A DNA stretch of 64,000 nucleotides, from assembly GCF_003437535.1 (NCBI RefSeq), contig NZ_QSQT01000014.1:1-64000 (forward strand), given 5' to 3'. The notes beneath the pieces were generated by a model. It saw nothing but the letters and a program-made list of their open reading frames with translations. It was not told where the DNA came from and made no database searches. Origin of the DNA: Phocaeicola plebeius. Lineage in GTDB: Bacteria > Bacteroidota > Bacteroidia > Bacteroidales > Bacteroidaceae. A program made the translations under genes and the position numbers. Positions 33,139 through 42,316 of the stretch are shown here, piece after piece; positions within the stretch are counted from its first letter, which is position 1, and every line of letters begins with the position of its first letter.

Positions 33139-35140
33139 AGTTAAAGCCGATTTACCAAAAACACGTGTAAAAGGGGATGCCATGGTGACTACCGTAGCAG
33201 GCAGTATCCTTGAAAACGCAGGAACAGGAAATGACCTGTTAAACAAAATACCCGGCGTATCGGCTAATGAAGGGGATATTAAAGTATTTGGTGCCGGAAC
33301 TCCTGAAATATATATCAACGGCCGTAAAGTAAGGGATAAATCTGAACTCGACCAACTTGCTTCCGACAACATCAAAAGCGTGGAAGTGGTGAACAATCCC
33401 GGCTCGCGCTATGATGCGACGGTCAATGCGGTTATCCGTATTCAGACCAAAAAGCCGCAAGGTGAAGGATTCGGTTTCAACAACCGTTTTTATACAGGTT
33501 ACGGTTACGGATGGAATGTGCTGGACCAGTACAACTTCAATTACCGAAAAGGAGGATTTGACCTTTCGGGTATGCTGTATGGCAAGAAAGGATACACAGA
33601 AGACCGCAAGACCATCACACAGAAAACACTGTTGGATAAAACATGGATACAGGATTCATATCTCTGCACACAATATGACATGAAAGATGTTTCGGCCATG
33701 CTGTCGCTGAATTATCAGTTTAACGAGAATCACTCTCTGGGTGCACGCTATGATTATGACCGGACACCGGAACGTCATGAAACGGTAGATCCGATGAATA
33801 CCCTGGTGTATCAGGATAATGCTCTTTATGAGGAGAGTCACACTACGGGCTGGAGAAATACACAGGAAACCAGACATACTCTCAATGCTTATTATAACGG
33901 ACGTGTAGGAGACTGGAATATCGACTTCAATGCGGACGGATTCTGGTCGGATACGAAGAATCCACAGGAGATGCTCGAGCAGTTCACTCCAGCGGGAGGT
34001 TCCTTAGAGAAACAGACTGTCACCACCAAGAATCTGACAGACAATACCCTTTATGCAACCAAACTGGTATTCGGACATCCATTATGGGGAGGAAACCTCT
34101 CTTTTGGCGGGGAATACACCTATACGAACCGGGATAATTCGTACATGAATGTGGAAGGAATCCTGGATAACAATAACAGCAGCATCAAAGAAAACTCCAC
34201 TTCGGCATTTCTGGAATATGCCCGCAGCTTCGGCAAGCTACAGGCACAGTTAGGTGTGCGCTATGAGCATCTGTCTTCCGACTATTACGAGGATGGCAAG
34301 TATATGGACGAGCAGAGCAGGACATACGACAACGTATTCCCGTCCATATCCTTGAATCTTCCGATTGGTAAAGTACAGACACAATTGACCTACACCGGCA
34401 GTATCTACCGCCCTTCATACTGGATGCTGAGAAGTGACATCATGTACGGAAACCGATATACCTATGAAGGAGGTAACCCGCTGCTGAGACCGTCACTGAT
34501 AAACCGTCTTACGTTGAATGTGTCATACAAGTGGATATACCTCAATTCACGATATATACACGGAGAAGATGCCATTACACAGTTAAGCAGGGCATATTCG
34601 GAAGATGATCCGACTGTTTCGTTATATTCCTTCTACAACATGTATAACAGTGACAAGTTATATACCACTCTGACATTGTCTCCCACCATCGGGTTATGGT
34701 CTCCCCAGTTCAATTTCCTTCTGCTCCAGCAATGGTATAAGGTGGAGACATCCAATGGAACAGAAAACTTCAATAATCCAATATTGAACTTTGCCTGGAA
34801 CAACAATTTCAAGTTGCCTCTTGGTATCAGTCTCGATGTAGATTTAGGTTTTGACACTCCGGGTGACAACGAAAATACAAAGGTCGAAGAATGGTGCTGG
34901 TTTGCCAATATCAGTCTTTACAAGAGTTTCTTTAAAGACCGTCTTTCGGTTCAGCTGAAAGCCTATGATCTTTTCAACTCATATCAGGCTAAATCAACCA
35001 TTTACAGTGGTAACCGTCTGATGACAGGAAAAATGGAAGCCCGCAGAAATATTGGCATCACTTTACGCTATAAGTTCAATGCTACCAAGAGCAAGTACAA
35101 GGGAACAGGAGCAGGCGACAGCCAGAAGAACCGTATGTAA
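32810..35140 (+). CDS. Outer-membrane beta-barrel receptor (CarboxypepD_reg + plug + OMP_b-brl_3), copy 1
   Basis: A 776-residue outer-membrane protein. It has a signal peptide (to about residue 23, GEIAAQ), a CarboxypepD_reg-like beta-sandwich (about 24-105; SGKLIDENKQPLPYANVVLL), a TonB-plug-like segment (about 130-215; LLNKIPGVSANEGDI, YINGRKVRD) and a C-terminal barrel ending in a conserved basic tail GAGDSQKNRM. This architecture is the SusC-like 'outer membrane beta-barrel family' without a SusD partner. The ligand is unknown. The first 110 residues are nearly identical to those of the gene at 36909, while the rest has diverged. A transglutaminase-like gene follows. Confidence 0.85.
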   Translation: MHTIGKALLLLCSLTSAGEIAAQTVSGKLIDENKQPLPYANVVLLSLPDSTFVTGTVTAEDGTFSLNTTTPNQLVRISSIGYNTVYKPVQPANLGVIQLTSDTQQLGEVVVKADLPKTRVKGDAMVTTVAGSILENAGTGNDLLNKIPGVSANEGDIKVFGAGTPEIYINGRKVRDKSELDQLASDNIKSVEVVNNPGSRYDATVNAVIRIQTKKPQGEGFGFNNRFYTGYGYGWNVLDQYNFNYRKGGFDLSGMLYGKKGYTEDRKTITQKTLLDKTWIQDSYLCTQYDMKDVSAMLSLNYQFNENHSLGARYDYDRTPERHETVDPMNTLVYQDNALYEESHTTGWRNTQETRHTLNAYYNGRVGDWNIDFNADGFWSDTKNPQEMLEQFTPAGGSLEKQTVTTKNLTDNTLYATKLVFGHPLWGGNLSFGGEYTYTNRDNSYMNVEGILDNNNSSIKENSTSAFLEYARSFGKLQAQLGVRYEHLSSDYYEDGKYMDEQSRTYDNVFPSISLNLPIGKVQTQLTYTGSIYRPSYWMLRSDIMYGNRYTYEGGNPLLRPSLINRLTLNVSYKWIYLNSRYIHGEDAITQLSRAYSEDDPTVSLYSFYNMYNSDKLYTTLTLSPTIGLWSPQFNFLLLQQWYKVETSNGTENFNNPILNFAWNNNFKLPLGISLDVDLGFDTPGDNENTKVEEWCWFANISLYKSFFKDRLSVQLKAYDLFNSYQAKSTIYSGNRLMTGKMEARRNIGITLRYKFNATKSKYKGTGAGDSQKNRM

Positions 35141-35248
35141 GTTTTATATCAGTTCCAAGAATGAATGTCATAAAAGGTACGACTGAAGAATATAATGTTT
35201 TATAACCTGAACGCCCTATTGAAAACCAATTTTTAAACAGAATACACA

Positions 35249-36484
35249 ATGAAAATACTGAAAGGATACCTACTGATTTTACTTTTGAATTTAATCTGCT
35301 TTACAAGCCTGTCAGCACAAACCGATGCCGAACGGAAGTTTCTGGCCTCCACCGACTCGCTGAACACACTGCTCTCTGATGCATATACCGGAAAGGACTA
35401 TCCGACTGCCGAAGCCCTCTGTCAGAAGATTATCGACTTATACGACGCACATGCGACGCAACTGGCCGAAGGCTATGCTTACTTCAAATACTCCAGCTAC
35501 TATAACATGGCCAGTACCCAGGCAATACAAGGGAAAAAACAAGAAGCCGCCAACAACCTGCTCAAAGCACTGGACAGCGGAAAGATTGAAGTAAGCTACA
35601 ACAGGATAACCAACGACGAAGACCTGAAAGACATTCTGGACGCACCTGAACTACAACCCGCCCTGAAGCGTCTGAAAGAAACCACCGATTACCTTTATAT
35701 CCTGCAGAATGCGCCGGAATACACCCGCACGCAGTCAGTCGACAGTCTGCCCCAGATTGTCTATGCGCAGGCTGATGACCCCGACCTGAAGCGTGTCCGT
35801 GACTATTTCCAGCTGGACAGTGTAGCCGTGCCGGGCAATGAACTGGTTACCATCAAACGTATCCTGACTTATATTCACGACAAGATACGTCACGACGGAC
35901 AGAACGGCAACCCGAAGGGTGGAAACAACTCTATCAATTTTGCTGAAGCCTGCAAGGACGGCAGCCGGGGCTTGAACTGCCGCGGGTTGGCTACGGTACT
36001 GAACGAGTGCTACCTGTCGATGGGCATTCCGTCGCGTGTCATTACCTGTATGCCGAAGACGTATATCAACGACTGCCACGTCATCAACGCCGTCTATTCG
36101 TCCACTCTCGGCAAATGGCTCTGGATAGACCCCACGAACGACGCTTGGGTGACGGACGAGCTGGGCAACCTGCTGAGCGTACAGGAAGTGCGTGCACGCC
36201 TCAGAAACGGCCAGCCAGTCCATGTAAACGAAGAAGCCAACTGGAACAATGAAAAGAAGACCACGACGGAAGACTATCTGTACGAGTACATGGCAAAAAA
36301 TCTGTTCTACCTGGAAAGCTGGACACGCTATGGGTTCAACACGGAAAGCGATCGGGAGAAGCTCATCAACTACATCTTCCTGCAACCTACTGGCTGCGAC
36401 AGCGAGGAACGGAACCCGAGGAACTATTCCGTCAACGACGACCGATACTTCTGGCAGGCTCCTCAACAAGCGAAAACTGATTGA
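35249..36484 (+). CDS. Exported transglutaminase-like protein
   Basis: A 411-residue protein with a signal peptide (cleavage near LSA|QT, residue 23), an alpha-helical TPR-like N-terminal half (about 30-160) and a transglutaminase-like domain (about 200-310). The candidate triad is Cys244 (GLNCRGLATVLNE), His277 (NDCHVINAVY) and Asp294 (WIDPTNDAW), in the correct order and spacing. Bacterial members are usually peptidases or cross-linking enzymes in the periplasm. It sits between the two duplicated receptor genes, suggesting that it processes a peptide ligand for them, which is inference only. Confidence 0.75.
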   Translation: MKILKGYLLILLLNLICFTSLSAQTDAERKFLASTDSLNTLLSDAYTGKDYPTAEALCQKIIDLYDAHATQLAEGYAYFKYSSYYNMASTQAIQGKKQEAANNLLKALDSGKIEVSYNRITNDEDLKDILDAPELQPALKRLKETTDYLYILQNAPEYTRTQSVDSLPQIVYAQADDPDLKRVRDYFQLDSVAVPGNELVTIKRILTYIHDKIRHDGQNGNPKGGNNSINFAEACKDGSRGLNCRGLATVLNECYLSMGIPSRVITCMPKTYINDCHVINAVYSSTLGKWLWIDPTNDAWVTDELGNLLSVQEVRARLRNGQPVHVNEEANWNNEKKTTTEDYLYEYMAKNLFYLESWTRYGFNTESDREKLINYIFLQPTGCDSEERNPRNYSVNDDRYFWQAPQQAKTD

Positions 36485-36587
36485 TGAGAATGCAGAGGGA
36501 AAGACCACGAATAATGTAGATCGTGAAACCGGTATAACCATATAAACTTGTACAATCATTATAAAAATCACACTCTAATTACATTTT

Positions 36588-36621
36588 AAAGGACAGCCTC
36601 GCAAGAAGTTGTCCTTTATTT
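36588..36621 (+). terminator. Terminator after the transglutaminase-like gene
   Basis: AAAGGACA (36588-36595) pairs with TGTCCTTT (36610-36617) around a 14-nt loop, with a weak T-tract. In the 424-bp gap 36485-36908 the only other recognisable elements are the duplicated leader and promoter of receptor 2. Confidence 0.6.
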
Positions 36622-36791
36622 GTTATTCTGAAAAACTGTATATGTAGAAAAACAGACTACCGAAAATGTCTTTCTTCAAGAACTTATCAGCTCTTAAAAT
36701 ATAAAAAACACAAATTGTAGAGATACATGATTCCGATGTTATATTTAAAATACAATAAATCAGCTGCATACAGGTTTTATCAAGAACAAAC

Positions 36792-37237
36792 CTGTAGAGA
36801 CCGTTTTTCGCATACATACAATTCTTCTTTCTATATTTGCAATACAGAAACTACTATCAAAAAAAGTAGACAAACACACTTTGCAAATAATAAGAAAACA
36901 AGTATCGTATGCACACAATTGGAAAAGCGCTCCTGCTATTATGCAGCCTCACATCTGCCGGTGAAATTGCCGCACAGACCGTCAGTGGAAAATTAATCGA
37001 CGAAAACAAACAACCTCTTCCTTATGCCAACGTAGTCCTTCTGGCACTCCCCGACTCGACCTTCGTCACGGGAACCGTCACAGCTGAAGACGGCACGTTC
37101 AGCCTGAATACCACCACACCGAATCAGCTTGTACGTATTTCTTCAATCGGATACAACACTGTATACAAACCCATCCAACCTGCCAACTTAGGGGTAATAC
37201 AGCTGACATCAGACACACAACAGTTAGGAGAAGTCGT
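36792..37237 (+). repeat. Duplicated segment, copy 2 (promoter plus N-terminal domain)
   Basis: Partner of 32692-33138. From start codon to the boundary the two copies have equal length, and the non-coding leader (CAATACAGAAACTACTATCA and onward) is unchanged over more than 60 bp before the ATG. Confidence 0.85.
36832..36839 (+). promoter_or_regulatory. -7 promoter element of receptor gene 2
   Basis: TATATTTG at the same distance from the start codon as in receptor gene 1, so the two genes probably share their control. Confidence 0.6.
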
Positions 37238-39233
37238 GGTAAAGGCCGATTTGCCCAAGATGCAGCTCAAAGGTGATGCCATGATTACCACTGTTACGGG
37301 TAGTGTACTCGAAAAGGCTGGAACAGGTGAAGATTTATTGAACAAGATTCCGGGCGTTTCTGCGGAAGATGAAGAAGTAAACGTATTTGGCTCGGGCACT
37401 GCCGAGATTTACATCAACGGACGCAAGGTACGCGACAATTCGGAAATTGACCAGTTATCGTCCGAACAAATCAAGCGCGTGGAGGTTGTGAAGAATCCCG
37501 GAGCAAGATACGATGCTTCCGTGAAAGCCGTCATTCGCATCATTACAAAGAAAGCAGCAGGCGAAGGATTCGGATTTAATAACCGTTTTGTAACCCGCCA
37601 CCGAAGAACGTATGGCTGGACTACTTTCGACCAGTTTAATTTCAATTACCGGAAAGGAGGTTTCGACCTGTCGGGAACATTGTTCGGAGGCAGATTCCGC
37701 AACGGGAATAACCAGCAGATTGGCATGAAGACTTATCTCGACAAACTGTGGGAACAGAAAATGGATGCTTCTTACGGAAAGAACTCCAATAGTAATGTCC
37801 AAGGCATCCTTTCACTAAACTACCAGTTCAATGAGAAACACTCCATGGGTGTACGCTACGATATGGACAAATACTTCAACTCTTCAGGCGACTGGCGTTA
37901 CACAGCCAATATCTATGCTGACCAAGAACTGTACGAAAACAATGCAAGTACAATGATTGGTGAAGACCCTTCTACAAGACACAGCCTGAACTATTACTAT
38001 AACGGACAGATAGGCGACTGGAACATTGATTTCAATGCCGACGGTTTGTGGAACGTAAAAGAAGAAAGCCAGCACACAAGAGAAATCACCAATGGAGAAA
38101 CGGAGAACAATGTCAATACCTTCAACAAAAACAACGGAACACTGTATGCCACAAAACTGATTGTGTCGTATCCTTTATGGAAAGGTAATCTGTCATTCGG
38201 CGGTGAGTATTCGCATACTAGCAGAACAAACCTCTATCACAACCAAGAAGGCATCCTCGACAATGATGACAGTAAAATAAAAGAAGGTTCCACTGCGGCT
38301 TTCATGGACTACTCACACTCGTTCGGCAAGGTAGATGTGCAAGCCGGAGTGAGATACGAGAACGTGAAGTTCGACTACTATGAGCAAGGAAAACACATCG
38401 ACGAACAAAGCCGCACGTTCAACAATGTATTTCCTTCTGTCAACATAAACTTTCCCATAGGAAAAACACAAATTCAGCTGAGCTATAGCGGTGGTATCAC
38501 GCGTCCTTCATACGATATGTTGAGAGGAAACATATATTACGGCAACAGATATACCTACCAAACGGGAAATCCATTTCTCAAACCTATCATCAATCAGGAC
38601 CTTATATTTTCCGCATCCTATAAATGGGTGAATTTCAGCTTTACTTATAACCGTACGAAAGACGATATTATTCAGGTTTGCGAACCTTATTCGGAAGCTG
38701 ATCCTACCATATCCTTGCTAAAAACCGTCAATACGGAACCCTACAACAATATCATATCAGCTATCACCTTATCGCCTACTATCAGCTGGTGGAGTCCGCA
38801 GCTTACCGCACAGGTCTTTAAGCAGTGGCTTCATGCAGAAGGACCGGACGGCAAACTCACACTGAGTAAACCAAGGACAATCATTGTGTGGCGTAACAGT
38901 TTCACTCTTCCGGCAGGATTCCTATTTGATGTAGATGGCACTTATTACACCAAAGGACATTCACAGAACATGTACATGGGTATTAACTCTCTGGATGTGT
39001 CTATGGGGCTCTATAAGAGTTTCTTCAAAGAAAGATTGAGTTTCCAACTTCAAGTCACCAATCTGTTGGAAAAAGATGATGTGGACTGCACTATTTATAG
39101 CGGCATCAAAACCACTACAGATTATATCACCAATTTCAGAAGAATCTCACTGACCATGCGCTACAAGTTCAACGCTACCAAGAGTAAGTACAAGGGTACC
39201 GGAGCCGGAGAAAGCCAGAAAAACCGTATGTAA
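36909..39233 (+). CDS. Outer-membrane beta-barrel receptor, copy 2
   Basis: A 774-residue paralogue of the protein at 32810 with the same order: signal peptide, CarboxypepD_reg-like domain (about 24-105), plug (LLNKIPGVSAEDEEV, YINGRKVRDNSEIDQL) and barrel. The first 110 residues and the last 20 (RYKFNATKSKYKGTGAG) are nearly identical to copy 1, while plug loops and the barrel have diverged. That points to different ligands with shared export and signalling ends. A membrane-anchored TPR-HTH regulator gene follows 56 bp downstream. Confidence 0.85.
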   Translation: MHTIGKALLLLCSLTSAGEIAAQTVSGKLIDENKQPLPYANVVLLALPDSTFVTGTVTAEDGTFSLNTTTPNQLVRISSIGYNTVYKPIQPANLGVIQLTSDTQQLGEVVVKADLPKMQLKGDAMITTVTGSVLEKAGTGEDLLNKIPGVSAEDEEVNVFGSGTAEIYINGRKVRDNSEIDQLSSEQIKRVEVVKNPGARYDASVKAVIRIITKKAAGEGFGFNNRFVTRHRRTYGWTTFDQFNFNYRKGGFDLSGTLFGGRFRNGNNQQIGMKTYLDKLWEQKMDASYGKNSNSNVQGILSLNYQFNEKHSMGVRYDMDKYFNSSGDWRYTANIYADQELYENNASTMIGEDPSTRHSLNYYYNGQIGDWNIDFNADGLWNVKEESQHTREITNGETENNVNTFNKNNGTLYATKLIVSYPLWKGNLSFGGEYSHTSRTNLYHNQEGILDNDDSKIKEGSTAAFMDYSHSFGKVDVQAGVRYENVKFDYYEQGKHIDEQSRTFNNVFPSVNINFPIGKTQIQLSYSGGITRPSYDMLRGNIYYGNRYTYQTGNPFLKPIINQDLIFSASYKWVNFSFTYNRTKDDIIQVCEPYSEADPTISLLKTVNTEPYNNIISAITLSPTISWWSPQLTAQVFKQWLHAEGPDGKLTLSKPRTIIVWRNSFTLPAGFLFDVDGTYYTKGHSQNMYMGINSLDVSMGLYKSFFKERLSFQLQVTNLLEKDDVDCTIYSGIKTTTDYITNFRRISLTMRYKFNATKSKYKGTGAGESQKNRM

Positions 39234-39289
39234 CAAGAAATCGTTATATTTGTAGGACGAAAAAGTGATATCACCTTATCAACAGCCAC

Positions 39290-41161
39290 ATGAAACACAA
39301 AATAAAACCCATTCTCTATATAGCAGGCATCTTGCTGCTGTTTGCTACTTGCACAAGGCAACCGCACGCAAGTGCTCTGCTACAACAAACGGACTCTTTG
39401 CTGCATCATCACCAACCAGATTCTGCCTTGCAACTTCTGTTTAATATCAAGGATGAAACGTCTCTTCCGGAAGCAGAACGGATGAAACTGGTATGGAACA
39501 AGGCGATGGCCCACTACCAGCTGGAAATGTCTTTGTTAGAAGATTCCCTGCTCTATCAGGCTATTGCCTACTACCGCCAACAGCCAACAGATACCGCACG
39601 ACTACTGGATACATACCTGCTCGAAGGCATGTACCTGAGGTGGAAAGAAGCAAACGATGAGGCCATCACAGTGTTCGACAAAGGCATTGCCCTGGCCATC
39701 TCCCGAAAAGACACCACCAACATGTTAGTGCTGCAGCGCAAGAAACTGGAAGTGCTATACAAGCAAAGCCGTTTCTTAGAATGTAAAGCGATGATTGAAG
39801 ACATGCTTCGCATTGCCCACAAGCTACCGGTGAAGGAGCATTACCAGATGGTATATTCACTGGCCCTCGTATCGCAGTTGGGAGGAGATACATCGAACAT
39901 TGATTGTCCGGAGAAAGGGTTTCAACTGGCATTAGAAGCCGGTGATACCTTGTTCGCCCATCATATTCTGCGAAACCATGGCTGTATGCTGGTAGGAGCA
40001 CACAGATACAGGGAAGCCATCGCCCAATTCCAACGGCTTATCCGTCTCAACCCAGATTTTCTGCCGTATGCTGTCCAGTTAAGCCTGGCAGAGATTTATA
40101 TAAACTTAGGAAAGAATGATTCGGCGTTCTATTATTTGGATAAAGCTGCCCAAAGCATGGACAAAGAGCAAAAGCAGAAAAAAGACCAAATCATGTTATC
40201 ATTCAAATCCTTATATTATCAGATGCAGTCCGCATTAAATGAAAGAATGGGCCTTCCATATAGCGGACAGGTATTCAGACGGTATTGCGACTCCATCACA
40301 GAAGACCTCAAAGACAAGCACAACACGGCATTGCGACAGCAGGAAACCAGAGCCCAGCTGCAACAACGAAACTACGAACTCATCATCAACCGCCAGCAAA
40401 TGGAACTCCGCATTGCGGTAATTGTATCCTTGCTGTTAGGAGTGATTCTGGCACTTATCGTCCTCTACCAGCAGAACCTGAAGAAGAAGGAACGCACCAT
40501 TCACCGCCTTTCCAGCGAACTGCAAAAATACAGTAAGCAGTTAAAGGACAACGAGGTATTAATGGCACAAAACAATGAAAGTATCCAGGAACTGCAAATG
40601 CAACTCTCTACCCAGAAAGCCAGTGAACAGGAAGCACAATTGTCGCTCATCAAGCAACTGGAAGAACAGAACCGGCAACTGAATCTTGCCAACCAAAATC
40701 TGCAACACCAAATTGAAGCGCACTGGAAACAATTGAAAAGCGCACCGCTCAAAACTCCACATCTTCAGGAACTCACCACCGAAATGCTGCGACTCAAAGA
40801 AAGAGAAGAGGCACTGACCGGACAACTGATTTCTACCCATCCGTTAGTGGCTGAACTTCGGAGCAAACCGCGCTTTCTGCAACCCGAGGATTTTGTCCGG
40901 ATTGCTACCTTGGTCAACGAAATCTATCCACATTTTACCGAACGGCTTACGGATACTTTCCCCAACCTGACCGAACTGGACCAGCAGCTCTGCATCCTCA
41001 TCAAATTAGGCTTCAGTGTGTCGCAAATAGCTGTATTCATGGCGGTATCCCCCAGCTCCGTATCGCAGCAAAAATCAAGGATGAAGAAACGCATCCTGCA
41101 ACAAAAAACGGATAGCTTTACCGAAGGAGAAACGCTGGATTTATGGCTTCACAGATTCTAA
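39290..41161 (+). CDS. Membrane-anchored TPR sensor with C-terminal HTH (one-component regulator)
   Basis: A 623-residue protein. A lipobox-like start (LLFATC, Cys21) is followed by a TPR-rich helical domain (about 30-340), one transmembrane helix (about 377-397, IAVIVSLLLGVILALIVLYQ), a long coiled coil (about 400-540) and a C-terminal domain with a LuxR-like helix-turn-helix (about 565-605; LTELDQQLCILIKLGFSVSQIAVFM, SSVSQQKSRMKKRI). This layout puts a sensing domain in the periplasm and a DNA-binding domain in the cytoplasm with no phosphorelay. It lies directly after the receptor pair and probably controls it. The lipobox may be fortuitous, acting only as a signal anchor. Confidence 0.78.
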   Translation: MKHKIKPILYIAGILLLFATCTRQPHASALLQQTDSLLHHHQPDSALQLLFNIKDETSLPEAERMKLVWNKAMAHYQLEMSLLEDSLLYQAIAYYRQQPTDTARLLDTYLLEGMYLRWKEANDEAITVFDKGIALAISRKDTTNMLVLQRKKLEVLYKQSRFLECKAMIEDMLRIAHKLPVKEHYQMVYSLALVSQLGGDTSNIDCPEKGFQLALEAGDTLFAHHILRNHGCMLVGAHRYREAIAQFQRLIRLNPDFLPYAVQLSLAEIYINLGKNDSAFYYLDKAAQSMDKEQKQKKDQIMLSFKSLYYQMQSALNERMGLPYSGQVFRRYCDSITEDLKDKHNTALRQQETRAQLQQRNYELIINRQQMELRIAVIVSLLLGVILALIVLYQQNLKKKERTIHRLSSELQKYSKQLKDNEVLMAQNNESIQELQMQLSTQKASEQEAQLSLIKQLEEQNRQLNLANQNLQHQIEAHWKQLKSAPLKTPHLQELTTEMLRLKEREEALTGQLISTHPLVAELRSKPRFLQPEDFVRIATLVNEIYPHFTERLTDTFPNLTELDQQLCILIKLGFSVSQIAVFMAVSPSSVSQQKSRMKKRILQQKTDSFTEGETLDLWLHRF

Positions 41162-41331
41162 AAAAGGCCCTCTGTATATATACACACAAAAAGAAAACAA
41201 CATAAAACACTAACTTTCAGTAATTTACAAAACAAAGGCTGTATATATGGATTTATTTTAAAGTAAATAAGAATGCGCTAACTTTGCCAAAAGTATAATT
41301 ATAGCGTGAAAAAATAAACCCCAGAGAAAAG

Positions 41332-41808
41332 ATGAATCGTTTGAAAAAGACATACGAAAAACGAAATGCGACCCAGCCAAAAATGAATCACAAAAGCCAT
41401 ATCCAGCACATTCAGACGCTGACCAATGAAATGGAACAATTGAGGGAAAGGGAACACAGACTGGCCGAACGACTCATCTCTGAACAGCCGCTCATTAACG
41501 AATTGCGCCACAGCCCGCGCTTCATTAAAGAAACAGACAAAAGTTGCCTGGCTGCTTTGGTAGACGACGTGTACAATAACTTTACTTCACGCCTCACCAC
41601 CCGTTTCCCGAATCTGACGGAAATGGATATCCAATATTGTATTCTTATCAAACTTCATTTTACGGTATCGCAAATTGCCGTACTTTCGGCCATCTCTCCT
41701 ACTTCAGTCTACCAGCAGAAATCGCGGATGAAGAAACGCATCCAGACACTGGAGCCCGAGCTCTTCACGGATGGAGAAACACTGGACGAGTGGCTGAACG
41801 AATGGTAA
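41332..41808 (+). CDS. Short coiled-coil/HTH protein, paralogue of the upstream regulator's C-terminus
   Basis: A 158-residue protein that matches only the last quarter of the regulator at 39290: ERLISEQPLINELRHSPRF, LTTRFPNLTEMDIQYCILIKLHFTVSQIA and SVYQQKSRMKKRI align with the same parts there. The TPR domain and membrane helix are missing. It could be a soluble DNA-binding partner, a competitor of the full regulator or a remnant of a duplicated gene. Its own start and intact frame suggest that it is expressed. Confidence 0.7.
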   Translation: MNRLKKTYEKRNATQPKMNHKSHIQHIQTLTNEMEQLREREHRLAERLISEQPLINELRHSPRFIKETDKSCLAALVDDVYNNFTSRLTTRFPNLTEMDIQYCILIKLHFTVSQIAVLSAISPTSVYQQKSRMKKRIQTLEPELFTDGETLDEWLNEW

Positions 41809-41854
41809 AAGGAGGTTTTTCACGCTATATTCCCTCCTTCTGAAAGATTTGTGT

Positions 41855-41862
41855 TATCTTTG
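41855..41862 (+). promoter_or_regulatory. -7 promoter element of yjbQ
   Basis: TATCTTTG, 40 bp before the yjbQ ATG. Confidence 0.55.
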
Positions 41863-41901
41863 AGCAGATAAAATCCGTAATCTTTCATACCGTTTATTAT
41901 T

Positions 41902-42315
41902 ATGATACAACAAACTACTTTCACACTTCGGGCACGCGCGCGTGGCTTTCACCTTGTGACCGACGAGGTTCTCAGTCACCTGCCTGCCTTACCCAAGACC
42001 GGACTACTCAATCTTTTTATCCAGCATACCAGCGCCGGACTGTCGGTCAACGAAAACTGCGACCCTGATGTACGCAGCGATATGGAAAAGATATTCAATA
42101 ACCTGGTGCGCGAACGCGAGTCCTGGTACGACCATACCTTGGAAGGCTGGGACGACATGCCTGCCCATGCCAAATCCTCACTGGTGGGCGCCAGCTTGTC
42201 TATCCCCATCACCGACGGACGACTGAACTTAGGCACCTGGCAGGGAATCTATCTCTGTGAATTCCGCAACCACGGAGGAGGACGGCGCATCGTGGCTACC
42301 ATCCTCGGAGAATAA
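41902..42315 (+). CDS. yjbQ: YjbQ/UPF0047 family protein
   Basis: A 137-residue protein matching UPF0047: FIQHTSAGLSVNENCDPDVRSDME, GWDDMPAHAKSSLVGASLSIPI and LGTWQGIYLCEFRNHGGGRRIVATI with conserved His residues that could bind metal. Family members show weak thiamine-phosphate synthase activity, but the real role is unsettled. It is convergent with the GT51 gene, whose stop lies 2 bp away, so there is no room for a separate terminator. Confidence 0.92.
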   Translation: MIQQTTFTLRARARGFHLVTDEVLSHLPALPKTGLLNLFIQHTSAGLSVNENCDPDVRSDMEKIFNNLVRERESWYDHTLEGWDDMPAHAKSSLVGASLSIPITDGRLNLGTWQGIYLCEFRNHGGGRRIVATILGE

Positions 42316-42316
42316 C

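Noticed and set aside
32810..39233. SusCD-type polysaccharide utilisation locus
   Set aside because: No SusD-like lipoprotein, glycoside hydrolase or hybrid two-component gene is next to the receptors.
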